Of a DNA stretch of 27,614 bases, positions 16,963 through 24,697 are shown piece by piece. This DNA is from Paraktedonobacter sp039923935 (lineage in GTDB: Bacteria; Chloroflexota; Ktedonobacteria; Ktedonobacterales; Ktedonobacteraceae), in the NCBI GenBank assembly GCA_039923935.1, contig JBDTBU010000239.1:1-27614 (forward strand). Reading direction: 5' to 3'. Position 1 is the first letter of the stretch; every line of letters starts with the position of its first letter. The notes under the pieces were generated by a model. It made no database searches. It worked only from the letters and a program-made list of their open reading frames with translations, and had not been told where the DNA came from. A program made the position numbers and the translations under genes.

Positions 16963-17022
16963 GTGTGCCGTCGAGAAAGTCAAAAAACCGCGCACAGTGC
17001 ACACAGGAAAAACGTTGTTCGC

Positions 17023-17057
17023 TTGACAGTTCGGCTTTATATAAGGTAAGGTACTAT
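17023..17057 (+). promoter_or_regulatory. Possible promoter of the cNMP-binding gene
   Basis: A perfect TTGACA (17023-17028) precedes an A+T-rich stretch. Candidate -10 boxes are TAAGGT at 18-nt spacing (17047) or TACTAT (17052) at an overlong spacing. The -35 is convincing; the -10 is not. Confidence 0.35.
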
Positions 17058-17125
17058 CTAGAAACGATCCTACTAGAGCGGTTCCCTACATCATTATACG
17101 GCAATATATTTAAGGAGTCATGCAG

Positions 17126-17560
17126 ATGCACGAAGACACGCTTGCACATGTTGATCTGTTCTCTGGCCTCGATAAGAAAGAGTTACGCCACATTGCGAAT
17201 AGTTGCCAGGAGCGGAAATTTTCGGCTGGTACCGTCTTGATGCAGCAGGGCGATACGGGCGCTGGCCTATTTGTGCTTACCAGCGGCAAAGTCAAAATTA
17301 CGCAGGCGGGAAGTCCTGACCGCGCAGAAGAAGATCTGGGTACTGCTGGTGCTGGTGATGTCTTGGGCGAGATGTCTCTGCTCGATGATCTGCCTCGCTC
17401 GGCAACGGTGACTGCTGTTGATGATACCACGGCGTTGCTTCTGCCTATTTGGGATTTCCGAACCAGCGTGCGCAGCAACCCGGAGATTGCTGTGAAGTTG
17501 CTGGCCGCTCTCAGCCATCGTTTGCGCAAGGCCGAGAGTCACACACGGGCTCGTGACTAA
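17126..17560 (+). CDS. Stand-alone cyclic-nucleotide-binding domain protein
   Basis: A 144-aa protein consisting of one CRP-type cNMP-binding domain. The beta-roll runs from about residue 10 to 110, and the phosphate-binding cassette GEMSLLDDLPRSATV is at 81-95 with Glu82 and Arg91 in the positions that contact cyclic nucleotide. The protein ends with the helix after the roll (IAVKLLAALSHRLRKA). There is no helix-turn-helix, so it cannot be a classical CRP/FNR regulator by itself; it may bind a partner. ATG at 17120 is only 2 nt from GGAG, whereas ATG at 17126 has 8-nt spacing, so I use the second. It faces away from the TPR gene. Confidence 0.85.
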   Translation: MHEDTLAHVDLFSGLDKKELRHIANSCQERKFSAGTVLMQQGDTGAGLFVLTSGKVKITQAGSPDRAEEDLGTAGAGDVLGEMSLLDDLPRSATVTAVDDTTALLLPIWDFRTSVRSNPEIAVKLLAALSHRLRKAESHTRARD

Positions 17561-17570
17561 CACAACTTGC

Positions 17571-17614
17571 CAGAGAAAAGCTCAGATAGCTTTAGCTATT
17601 TGAGCTTTTCTCTG
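17571..17614. terminator. 20-bp hairpin terminator between cNMP protein and nrdR
   Basis: CAGAGAAAAGCTCAGATAGC (17571-17590) pairs with 17595-17614 around a TTTA loop with one G-T wobble. The outer arms are A-rich on the left and T-rich on the right, so it has a T-tract in both directions. The nrdR stop codon (17592-17594) lies in the loop. Confidence 0.8.
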
Positions 17615-18101
17615 AGGATAGCCCATCTTTTTCTGGCGCATCCGCTTCTATCTGTTTGCGATAGAGCAGATTTTGTAGTTCTTCCAGCATGGTCTCCACA
17701 TCGTTAAATGAGCGGTAGACGCTGGCAAAACGGATATAGGCGATTTTATCCATGTGGCGCAGGCGTTCCATGACGAGTTCGCCAATCACGCTACCCGGCA
17801 ACTCCTGTTTGCCCTGACGGTACAACTCCTGCTCAACCTCCTCTACCGCGTTCTCAATCTCCGCGACAGACAGGGGACGTTTCTCGCACGCTTTGCTGAT
17901 GCCCACAAACAATTTTTGTCGGTCAAAAGGTTCGCGCCGCTGGTCGCGTTTTACAACCATCAGTTGGGACTTCTCCACGCGCTCATAGGTGCTGAAACGC
18001 CCTTTGCATTGCTCGCACTCGCGCCGACGATGGATGGCGTTGCCTACATCGCGTGAATCTTTCACACGCGATTCCGTAGACCCACAAAATGGACACTTCA
18101 T
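17592..18101 (-). CDS. nrdR: Transcriptional repressor NrdR
   Basis: NrdR represses ribonucleotide reductase genes and senses ATP/dATP. The 169-aa protein begins directly with the zinc ribbon: Cys3, Cys6 (KCPFCG), Cys29 and Cys32 (CEQCKGRF). The ATP-cone follows, with VVKRDQRREPFDRQKL and the conserved IAYIRFASVYRSF near residues 119-131. Length is slightly above the usual 150-160 aa because of a Ser/Asp-rich C-terminal tail encoded partly in the terminator hairpin. It starts 6 nt after the Uma2 gene, so the two are co-transcribed. No ribonucleotide reductase gene or NrdR box pair was seen in the window. Confidence 0.96.
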   Translation of the reverse strand: MKCPFCGSTESRVKDSRDVGNAIHRRRECEQCKGRFSTYERVEKSQLMVVKRDQRREPFDRQKLFVGISKACEKRPLSVAEIENAVEEVEQELYRQGKQELPGSVIGELVMERLRHMDKIAYIRFASVYRSFNDVETMLEELQNLLYRKQIEADAPEKDGLSSEKSSNS

Positions 18102-18107
18102 AACCTA

Positions 18108-18734
18108 CTACTCGTCTTCTGGCTCTTCTGCTGCTTCTACCACTTCGATGGGCAGTGAAGAGCGTTTTACTGGGGGAATGGAGAGCCGCCGATAAATATC
18201 CGCCACACGGATCGTGACATCCAGGCTGGTCAGGGTAAATTGTTCACCATACCCATACTCACAATACTGCCAGCTTGTTCCGGTACGAGTAATCACTTCG
18301 ACATGTTGCGCATACTGACTGATGAGCACGATCTCTTGAACGCTCTGCTTCTCTTGGTAGCGTAAAAGTTTGTATGTGCGATCTCGTGGCTCTGTGCTTT
18401 TTGAGAGCACCTCTACAACGACTCGTGGGGAGTCTAAAAAGAAGGCTTCACCATGATCAGCGGTATCGCAGGTGACGACCACGTCGGGCATGACCGTCAC
18501 CTCTGGGGTTAGCCGGACCACGCGATCCACAACGTAGGGTCTGCATGGAACATCATCGCCGAGCGCATCTTCCAACGCCCGGCACATGTTGAAAGAGATG
18601 GCAGCATGGTTCGCACTACTGCCAGCCATGAGATAAATATCACCATGATTATACTCTAATCGCTGTTTGCTGTTGCGCAAAAGCATTAGGTATTGTTTAA
18701 AACTATAGAGCTTTTTTTCTGGATTGGTCGCCAT
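18108..18734 (-). CDS. Uma2-family protein (PD-(D/E)XK-like fold)
   Basis: A 208-aa Uma2 (DUF820) protein, a family abundant in Cyanobacteria and Chloroflexota. It is related by fold to restriction-type endonucleases but has no established function. The family motifs are visible: LEYNHGDIYLMAGSSANHA at the N-terminal side, the metal-site PDVVVTCD, and PRVVVEVLSKSTEPRDRTYKL followed by a Tyr. The C-terminus is acidic (EEPEDE). GGAGAG stands 8 nt before the ATG, and an extended -10 promoter is about 55 nt upstream. It is the first gene of a two-gene unit with nrdR; the pairing is probably positional rather than functional. Confidence 0.88.
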   Translation of the reverse strand: MATNPEKKLYSFKQYLMLLRNSKQRLEYNHGDIYLMAGSSANHAAISFNMCRALEDALGDDVPCRPYVVDRVVRLTPEVTVMPDVVVTCDTADHGEAFFLDSPRVVVEVLSKSTEPRDRTYKLLRYQEKQSVQEIVLISQYAQHVEVITRTGTSWQYCEYGYGEQFTLTSLDVTIRVADIYRRLSIPPVKRSSLPIEVVEAAEEPEDE

Positions 18735-18788
18735 ATGACGTTCTCTCCCAATGCAATGAGGGTGGCTTGCCCAAAACGCGCCGTCCTC

Positions 18789-18797
18789 ATTATAGCA
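18789..18797 (-). promoter_or_regulatory. Extended -10 promoter for Uma2-nrdR
   Basis: On the minus strand TGCTATAAT is a TGn extension followed by a perfect TATAAT (18794-18789), 55 nt before the Uma2 ATG. No good -35 is at the right distance, as expected for an extended -10 promoter. Confidence 0.55.
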
Positions 18798-18818
18798 TTA
18801 TCCTATCCTGCGTGCTGT

Positions 18819-18847
18819 TTTGGGGATAGATCCAACTATGTTACAAT
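18819..18847 (+). promoter_or_regulatory. Candidate promoter of the pgeF cluster
   Basis: TTTGGG (18819-18824), a 17-nt spacer and TACAAT (18842-18847), 44 nt before the pgeF start. It is divergent from the Uma2 promoter. Confidence 0.45.
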
Positions 18848-18891
18848 GCAAGAGACGACTTGAGATATCACAGAGATGAGGTTCAGCAATT

Positions 18892-19821
18892 TTGATCGAA
18901 CAACAGTGCGGCGACGCGTGCTATATGCAATTTGACCAGTATCAGCAGTTTCCCAGCCTTGTTCATGGCATCTTCACCCGCGCAGGCGGCTACAGTCAGG
19001 CTCCTTATCACAGCCTGAACGTCTCGCTCAGTTCCGGCAACGAACGCTTTGAGGATGCGGTGCGCAACCGCTTCTTGAGCCTGCAATGCCTGGATATCGC
19101 GGCGTATCCCTGCGCTACAATGTGGATGATTCATAGCGCCCGCGTGCTGACCCTGGATGAGCAGGCGTGGCCGGACTGGCATGAGGATTGGCCGCATCGT
19201 ACCTATGATCTGGACGAGCTGGGTTATCCAGAGGGCACACAGATGCAATGGACGTTCAAACCACGCACACAGGGCGATGCCCTCATTACACGCAAACGTG
19301 GCGTGGCCCTCACTTTGTCCACGGCAGACTGTGCGCCGTTGCTCTTCTTTGATCCCGTTACTGAGGCCATTGGCGTGGCTCACGCGGGCTGGCGCGGCAC
19401 CGCACGCGGTATGGCTGCTGCTACTGTCGCTGCCATGGGCGAGCAATTTGGCTCGCGTCCCGCCGATATTCTCGCGGGCATCGGTCCCTCTATCGGTCCC
19501 TGCTGTTACGAGGTTTCGGACGATGTACAGCAACTTTTCCTGGGTCAACGCGTCTTCGAGGAGCTACCCACGGAAGAGAACTACCGCGAACTCGTGGCCG
19601 AATCCGTGGTTTTTGAGATGGTTCAGTTGCCTGAAAAAGAGAGTCTGCGCCTGAATATCTGGGAAACCAACCGCAACCAACTGCTCCTAGCTGGGCTGAC
19701 ACCCGAACATATCGAGATGCCCGATGTCTGCACCAGTTGTGCCAAAGAACGCTTCTTCTCGCACCGTGCTGACCAAGGTCTAACGGGACGCTTCCCAGCT
19801 ATTCTAGCGCTACGCCCCTAA
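18892..19821 (+). CDS. pgeF: Peptidoglycan editing factor PgeF / YlmD-YfiH family (laccase-domain)
   Basis: The family (YfiH/YlmD/LACC1) has purine nucleoside phosphorylase activity in vitro and keeps wrong amino acids out of peptidoglycan precursors in E. coli. The 309-aa protein has the active-site set: HSAR near residue 82, the Cys in STADCAPLLFFDP, and the His in VAHAGWRGT. GIGPSIGPCCYEV and the C-terminal CTSCAKERFFSHRAD also match the family. The start is TTG at 18892 with GAGG 11 nt before it. The next ATG, 11 codons in, has no SD but remains possible. It is the first gene of the ylmDE-like cluster, 135 nt before yggS. Confidence 0.92.
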   Translation: MIEQQCGDACYMQFDQYQQFPSLVHGIFTRAGGYSQAPYHSLNVSLSSGNERFEDAVRNRFLSLQCLDIAAYPCATMWMIHSARVLTLDEQAWPDWHEDWPHRTYDLDELGYPEGTQMQWTFKPRTQGDALITRKRGVALTLSTADCAPLLFFDPVTEAIGVAHAGWRGTARGMAAATVAAMGEQFGSRPADILAGIGPSIGPCCYEVSDDVQQLFLGQRVFEELPTEENYRELVAESVVFEMVQLPEKESLRLNIWETNRNQLLLAGLTPEHIEMPDVCTSCAKERFFSHRADQGLTGRFPAILALRP

Positions 19822-19956
19822 TATAACCTACCACATGTACCACCCGTGAATAAAAGAGATCGTTCTGGTAGAAACGAGCATATCTGTGGTACGATCCCAT
19901 GAGCAATACAGTAAAGAAGCAGCCAGCGAGAAACCTCTGGCAGAATAGAAACGTAT

Positions 19957-20676
19957 ATGAATGAGACAAGTGAATTACACGCAGAACTGCTCGCGGAGAA
20001 TATTGCCCATGTGCGAGCGTGCATAGCCAAGGCGGCGGAGAAGGCCGGACGCAACCCAGCAGAGATTACTCTGGTGGCGGTCTCGAAAACGCAGCCAGTA
20101 GAACTTGTCGAAATAGCGTATAATTTGGGAGTAAGAGACTTCGGGGAGAACCGTGTCCAGGAAGCGCTGGCAAAAATCGCGCATTTCCATCCGCAGGGGC
20201 TGCGTTGGCATTTGATTGGACATGTGCAGAGTAACAAAGCGAGCAAAGTCGTCGCACCCTTCGCTTGCGTACAGAGCGTGGACAATCTGCATCTCGCGCA
20301 AACTCTCAATCGGCATGCGGAAGAGCAGGGCCAACGGCTCTCCATTCTGCTGCAAGTCAATGTTGCTGGCGAGGCTAGCAAAGAAGGGATGTCGCCCGCT
20401 GAGACGCCGGAGTTGGCTAGGCAAATCGCCGCGCTACCAGCCCTGCGGATCGAGGGGTTGATGACCATCGCGCCACTGGTGAGCGACCCAGAGGAGGCTC
20501 GGCCCGTCTTTCACGAACTGCGTCTGCTACGTGAACGCTTGCGCAGTGAGGTTGGGAGCAGTGCTTGGACACAACTCTCAATGGGCATGACCGACGACTA
20601 TCATATCGCAATCGAGGAGGGAGCCACCATTGTCCGGGTTGGCAGAGCCATTTTTGGACAACGACCAAAATTATAG
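19957..20676 (+). CDS. yggS: YggS/PLPBP pyridoxal-phosphate homeostasis protein
   Basis: A 239-aa PLP-binding TIM-barrel protein that buffers pyridoxal phosphate and affects amino-acid pools. The PLP lysine is in LVAVSKTQ (residue 44). Other hallmarks are GVRDFGENRVQEA, WHLIGHVQSNK and the phosphate site SMGMTDDYHIAIEEGATIVR followed by GRAIFG. No clear SD precedes the ATG, but the N-terminus (ELLAENIAHVRACI) fits the family. The 135-nt gap upstream contains GTACCAC/GTGGTAC arms (19837-19843 and 19886-19892) of unknown use. It corresponds to ylmE in the Firmicutes ylmD-ylmE-sepF-ylmG arrangement. Confidence 0.95.
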   Translation: MNETSELHAELLAENIAHVRACIAKAAEKAGRNPAEITLVAVSKTQPVELVEIAYNLGVRDFGENRVQEALAKIAHFHPQGLRWHLIGHVQSNKASKVVAPFACVQSVDNLHLAQTLNRHAEEQGQRLSILLQVNVAGEASKEGMSPAETPELARQIAALPALRIEGLMTIAPLVSDPEEARPVFHELRLLRERLRSEVGSSAWTQLSMGMTDDYHIAIEEGATIVRVGRAIFGQRPKL

Positions 20677-20709
20677 CGAGCGGCCCCTGGCCAGAGAAGA
20701 GGAAACACC

Positions 20710-21219
20710 ATGAGCAGAAGTGCACAGGATATCCAGGATCTGCTACCTGGGCGGCGCGTGCGTCAGAACCATGCGTTAGAACATGCCACAATCACTATTT
20801 TAAGTAGCTATCTCCCAGACTTGCGTGTCAGCGCACGCTCTACCTCGCACGGCTTTACGGTCTTTGGGGATATCGATCTTGGTCAGCTCCAAAGGGCAGT
20901 GAGTGAGGCGTTGAGGCGCCTACAAGCGGGCGAGGCTCAACTGGCCATTCATCCCAACTGTGGCACCAATCTGGTTGTGGGTATGTCACTCCTGGCTGTG
21001 GGTACCATGCTAGGGATGACCTCCAGCCGCGTACGCACACGCGTGGCCTCGGCAGCGTTCTCCTCGTTTGCTGGTATGGCAGCAGCCCGCCCGGTAGGGG
21101 AACTGGTGCAAAAATACTTCACGACTTTGCCCGATCTGCGCGGGGTACGTGTGACTGAAATCTATCGACGAAAAATGTTTAACTTCATTGTTGTTGAGGT
21201 ATGTACTGTACAGGAGTAA
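20710..21219 (+). CDS. Unknown two-helix membrane protein in the sepF position (DUF6391-like)
   Basis: A 169-aa protein. The N-terminal VRQNHALEHATITIL resembles the His-rich motif of DUF6391-type proteins of Cyanobacteria and Chloroflexota; I cannot confirm the match. A mixed alpha/beta region follows (residues 35-80). Two hydrophobic segments (about 87-105 and 114-130) separated by an Arg-rich turn look like a membrane hairpin. The C-terminus is beta-like. AGAGGAAA precedes the ATG; it starts 33 nt after yggS and ends 6 nt before yggT, so it is in the operon. In Firmicutes this slot holds sepF, but I see no SepF core sequence. Function unknown. Confidence 0.8.
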   Translation: MSRSAQDIQDLLPGRRVRQNHALEHATITILSSYLPDLRVSARSTSHGFTVFGDIDLGQLQRAVSEALRRLQAGEAQLAIHPNCGTNLVVGMSLLAVGTMLGMTSSRVRTRVASAAFSSFAGMAAARPVGELVQKYFTTLPDLRGVRVTEIYRRKMFNFIVVEVCTVQE

Positions 21220-21225
21220 CATCGT

Positions 21226-21489
21226 ATGGGGATTATCCACATCATCATTCAGTACGGCATTGGTGCCCTTATATTGGCGCTGATTATCCGCGCCGTCGCC
21301 TCGTGGTTTCGCATGGACGAACGCTACGCATTTATTCGTTTTCTGGCTAAACTCACCGACCCCTTTATTACCCCTATCCGGCGTTTAGTCCCTCCTATCG
21401 GCACGTTTGATATCGCGTTTATCTTAGCCTTTTTTCTCCTATATGTGCTCCAAATCTTATTACTTCAAGCCTTGCCTTTTGGCTGGTAA
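21226..21489 (+). CDS. YggT-family membrane protein
   Basis: An 87-aa integral membrane protein. The first transmembrane helix is at about residues 5-25 and the second at about 62-82. The family signature between them is FLAKLTDPFITPIRRLVPP. YggT/YlmG proteins are linked to cell-envelope or division-site functions and, in plastids, to nucleoid and thylakoid organisation; the exact role is unknown. It is co-transcribed with its neighbours: 6 nt after the preceding gene, and its stop shares one base with the start of yggU (TAATG). Confidence 0.92.
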   Translation: MGIIHIIIQYGIGALILALIIRAVASWFRMDERYAFIRFLAKLTDPFITPIRRLVPPIGTFDIAFILAFFLLYVLQILLLQALPFGW

Positions 21490-21743
21490 TGCGCGTGAGC
21501 GTGCGTGTAGTCCCGCGCAGTAGCAAAAATGAGATCACCTGGGATGGGGACACCCTGAAGGTACGTCTGACTGCGCCACCAGTGGATGGGGCCGCAAATG
21601 AGGCGCTGATCACATTGCTGGCTGGCCGCCTGGGCTTGCCTAAACGCGCCCTACAGATTGTGCAGGGTGCCACGGGACGCCAGAAAGTGCTTGAGATCGA
21701 GGGTCTGATGCTGGCAGAGATTATGCAGAAGCTGAACAAGTAA
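21489..21743 (+). CDS. yggU: DUF167/YggU-family protein
   Basis: An 84-aa soluble protein of the DUF167 (YggU) family. The signatures are VRVVPRSSKNEI, LKVRLTAPPVDGAANEALI and the C-terminal VQGATGRQKVLEI. Structures of relatives show a small alpha/beta fold; the function is not established. It is often next to yggT, as here, with a 1-nt overlap between stop and start. It is the last gene of the cluster, followed by a very strong terminator. Confidence 0.93.
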   Translation: MRVSVRVVPRSSKNEITWDGDTLKVRLTAPPVDGAANEALITLLAGRLGLPKRALQIVQGATGRQKVLEIEGLMLAEIMQKLNK

Positions 21744-21754
21744 CACCTCAAAAT

Positions 21755-21823
21755 TTACTCTAATTTTCACTAAAAAAGCAGACCGCTTGTAGCGGTCTGC
21801 TTTTTTAGTGAAAATTAGAGTAA
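21755..21823. terminator. Perfect 32-bp bidirectional terminator hairpin
   Basis: The arms 21755-21786 and 21792-21823 are exact complements around a 5-nt loop. The inner core GCAGACCGC/GCGGTCTGC is flanked by A6 on the left and T6 on the right, so either strand gives a GC stem followed by a U-tract. The outer part extends over the last codons and stop of the receptor kinase gene. It separates two convergent operons. Confidence 0.93.
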
Positions 21824-24526
21824 GAATTGCCCTATAATTGTCTTATCCATCTGAATAGAGCCGTCCAGCGAGACATCCAGGATCACAATCGCCTTGTTGA
21901 GCGGATCACCGTTCGGGCCAAGCGCGATCTGGCCGCTGATCCCCTGGAAAGCGTGCGTGCCATTGAGTTGAGTCAAAGCCTGGGATTCATCGCTCATGGC
22001 AACCTGAGCTAGGCCTGTGCTTTTCGCGGCCATTAACAACGTGACCGTGGCGTCATAGGAGAGCATGGCATCGCTATCCGCACGCTCCCAGCCATAGGCA
22101 GTTGGCCCATGGGAACCAGTAGGGTCAAAATCCTTCTTGTAGTTGGCGAAAAAGGTCGGTTTATTTGTGTTAGTGCTATACCCTAGTACATCCCAAACAT
22201 CGGGAGAGGTGAAAGAGGTGAAGTGCAGGCGATTCCATGCAGTGTTCGAACCAGGCTTATAGCCCCCCAACTCATAGAGTGCATCACCGCCCATCACCTG
22301 GAGATTAGCAAACTGCCCGTTTGTAGGCAGATCGGTGAGCAGGATACTGATGTCGCTCGCATAGCCGGAAAAGTAGAACGCGTCGGGGGCTGGACTGGTA
22401 TGGGTTAACGCGTCCTGTAAAGCGGCGACAATCGTCGCTGGCTGTCCAATGGTATAGTGTTCCGTGCTCAGTACCGTATTGCCATCGGCCTGGAACTGAG
22501 CTGTAAAGTCATTAGCTAGGCTGCTGCTGTAGGGATCGAGCGGATCGGCAAACACGATCACGCTTTTCGCGCGCAGATTCTGAGCCGTATACTTCGCTCC
22601 AGCTATCCCCTGAACCTTGTTCGAGGGACAGACGCGGAAGAAGTAGGGCGAGATACCTGTAAGCAGATCGCTAGAGGCAGTCGGCGAGACCACCGGGATC
22701 TTCGCCGCTTGAAAAATGCTCACAGTTTGGCTAACATACGAGCTAAATGGCCAGCCCATCACGCCAATAATCCTGGGATCGGCCTGGGCAGCCTGCACAA
22801 TCTGCCGGGCAACCGCAGGAGCATTGGCGTTCTGACTGCTGCCATTTGCGATCAACAGCACTACGCCAATCCCGTTGAGCAACGCGCCATCATTAAAGGT
22901 CTTTTGAGCCACATACGCGCCCTGCAAATCGTCCCGCCCAACGCTCACATTGGCCCCGCTTAACATCGTCGCCACCACAATAGTCACATGGAACGTGCCT
23001 GCCGCGAGTACTCTCTGATTCTCTAGATAGATCAGCAACTCAGGATCATTGCTATCCATTTGCATCGCTTGCTGCCAGAGAGTCACGGCCCGATCAGCGC
23101 TGCCAGCCTGGAGAGCGGCGGCAGCCTGTTGTTTCAGTAAGCCATCGGGGCGAGTTGTATCGAAGGCAAAGCCGCCAGCGCTGATGCCAATATATTCGCC
23201 ATCGGTAGCTTTCGTCACCCCGATGCCATTCACAAGAGCCGGAGTCGGAGTGAGCGTTGGAGTTGGGGTGTGCGTCGAGGTAGGAACCGGAGTCCCCGTC
23301 TTTGCGCTAGTAGGCCCACGATGCGCCAACGCCAGAGCGCCGTAGGACAACCCACTTACCAGCAGCACAACCACCAATAAAAGCATAACATTGCGTGCCA
23401 TGCGCTTTTGACGTAGAACGGGCTGGAATGGTTGCGCGGGCGATATCGGCGCGGGCGTTATAGGATAAGGCAGCGGTGTTGGCGGTGTTGGCGGCCTCCC
23501 CACTATTGAGCCTGAAGAGGTATAGCCTCCCAGTGTACCGGAAGAGATTCCAAAACGCTTGTACAGGATTTCATCGACTTCTTGTTTAAACGCTGCCGCG
23601 CTCTGATAGCGCTGGTGGATATCATTGTTCAGCGCGTGCACAAGCAAACGCTCAACTTCTGGTGAGATCTGCGCATTGAACATCCGCGCTGGTGGATAGG
23701 TAAAAGGTGCGTAGTTACGCGGGTCACGATTGGTTAAGAGGTGATGCAATGTCGCACCAAGGGCATAGAGATCAGAACGCGGATCAGCGTTGCCCTGATA
23801 TTGTTCGGGTGGTGCGTAGCCCGGTGTGCCCAATGCTGAGGTGTGCCTGCGTTGAGCATTGCGTGCCACATCTGCACGTGCAATACCGAAATCCACCAGA
23901 TGCGCCTTTTTATCTTTGGAACTGAGGATAATATTTGCGGGCTTGATATCACGATGGACGATAGGTGGCGTCTGCTGCGAGAGGTAATCCAGCGCGTCCA
24001 GAATCTCGGAAGCGTGAATGAGCACATCGCGTTCCAGCATCGGTTGCTGCACACGATCCACATGATCTTCCAGGTTCATGCCCTCGATATACTCCTGAAC
24101 CATGAAGAAGCGCGAATTCTCGTCAAAGTTATCGGTGACATTGGGAATCAAGGGATGGTCGAGGTGCGCGAGCGTCACCACTTCGCGCTTGAAATTCTCC
24201 TCATTTTCCTTGAGTTTGACGGGATCAGTACTGTCTGAGAGCAGTTCTTTAATCACCACCAGTTTACTATCCAGGCGTTTATCGGTTGCCAGTAAGGCCG
24301 CGCCCATGCCGCCTTGCCCTAACATATCCTTGATAATATAGCGCCCACCTTGTAGGGGCGCACCCACCGTGAGTGTGCTCGCGTTCCCACGCACGCCTGA
24401 CCCTGTGGTGGCTACTAGCGTGGATTGGGCAGCAGGAGAACCCTGAGTCTGGGTCATCTGCCGTCCACAAAAGCTGCAAAAACGTATATTCTCGCGATTC
24501 TGCGCGTTACAGTAGGGACATTCCAT
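21815..24526 (-). CDS. Receptor-type Ser/Thr kinase: zinc ribbon, kinase, TM, periplasmic-binding domain
   Basis: A 903-aa protein with four parts in order. (1) A zinc ribbon at residues 3-20 (CPYC and CSFC). (2) A Hanks-type kinase at about 62-325: glycine loop GQGGMG, Lys93 in VVIK, HRDIKPAN (191-198) with catalytic Asp193, DFG (212-214) and APPE. All catalytic residues are present. (3) A Pro-rich juxtamembrane stretch and one transmembrane helix (about 379-401), then a Thr/Pro linker (405-430) and a short TPR-like helical pair (462-507). (4) An outside domain from about 512 resembling branched-chain amino acid ABC-transporter binding proteins (Peripla_BP_6). This suggests it senses an external small molecule and signals by phosphorylation. 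A promoter candidate lies about 70 nt upstream. Confidence 0.9.
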   Translation of the reverse strand: MECPYCNAQNRENIRFCSFCGRQMTQTQGSPAAQSTLVATTGSGVRGNASTLTVGAPLQGGRYIIKDMLGQGGMGAALLATDKRLDSKLVVIKELLSDSTDPVKLKENEENFKREVVTLAHLDHPLIPNVTDNFDENSRFFMVQEYIEGMNLEDHVDRVQQPMLERDVLIHASEILDALDYLSQQTPPIVHRDIKPANIILSSKDKKAHLVDFGIARADVARNAQRRHTSALGTPGYAPPEQYQGNADPRSDLYALGATLHHLLTNRDPRNYAPFTYPPARMFNAQISPEVERLLVHALNNDIHQRYQSAAAFKQEVDEILYKRFGISSGTLGGYTSSGSIVGRPPTPPTPLPYPITPAPISPAQPFQPVLRQKRMARNVMLLLVVVLLVSGLSYGALALAHRGPTSAKTGTPVPTSTHTPTPTLTPTPALVNGIGVTKATDGEYIGISAGGFAFDTTRPDGLLKQQAAAALQAGSADRAVTLWQQAMQMDSNDPELLIYLENQRVLAAGTFHVTIVVATMLSGANVSVGRDDLQGAYVAQKTFNDGALLNGIGVVLLIANGSSQNANAPAVARQIVQAAQADPRIIGVMGWPFSSYVSQTVSIFQAAKIPVVSPTASSDLLTGISPYFFRVCPSNKVQGIAGAKYTAQNLRAKSVIVFADPLDPYSSSLANDFTAQFQADGNTVLSTEHYTIGQPATIVAALQDALTHTSPAPDAFYFSGYASDISILLTDLPTNGQFANLQVMGGDALYELGGYKPGSNTAWNRLHFTSFTSPDVWDVLGYSTNTNKPTFFANYKKDFDPTGSHGPTAYGWERADSDAMLSYDATVTLLMAAKSTGLAQVAMSDESQALTQLNGTHAFQGISGQIALGPNGDPLNKAIVILDVSLDGSIQMDKTIIGQFLL

Positions 24527-24595
24527 TGCTCGTACCTACCTTATTTCCAAGTTTGGAACCTCTATGCAAACCTTCAATTGGATGATCTCTTCCAG

Positions 24596-24624
24596 ATTAT
24601 ATGTTATTTCTCAACTATAGTCGA
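24596..24624 (-). promoter_or_regulatory. Candidate promoter of the receptor kinase gene
   Basis: On the minus strand TCGACT (24624-24619), a 17-nt spacer and a perfect TATAAT (24601-24596), 70 nt before the kinase ATG. It lies just downstream of the hairpin that ends the preceding gene. Confidence 0.55.
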
Positions 24625-24626
24625 GG

Positions 24627-24673
24627 GCAGAACAACAGCTATACAAGTAGTGCTTGTATAGCTGTTGTTCTGC
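24627..24673. terminator. Perfect 21-bp hairpin, likely terminator of the 150-aa membrane protein gene
   Basis: The arms 24627-24647 and 24653-24673 are exact complements with a 5-nt loop. It lies 24 nt after the stop of the minus-strand gene at 24698. The T-run (GTTTTAT) is on the plus-strand side, so termination on the minus strand would rely on the stem alone. A second small palindrome ATGTGTAACACAT (24679-24691) sits between the stop and the hairpin. Confidence 0.65.
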
Positions 24674-24697
24674 GTTTTATGTGTAACACATGTTCGG

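Noticed and set aside
19837..19892. GTACCAC/GTGGTAC inverted arms before yggS as a regulatory RNA
   Set aside because: Seven pairs across 42 nt with no stable inner structure; too weak to call.
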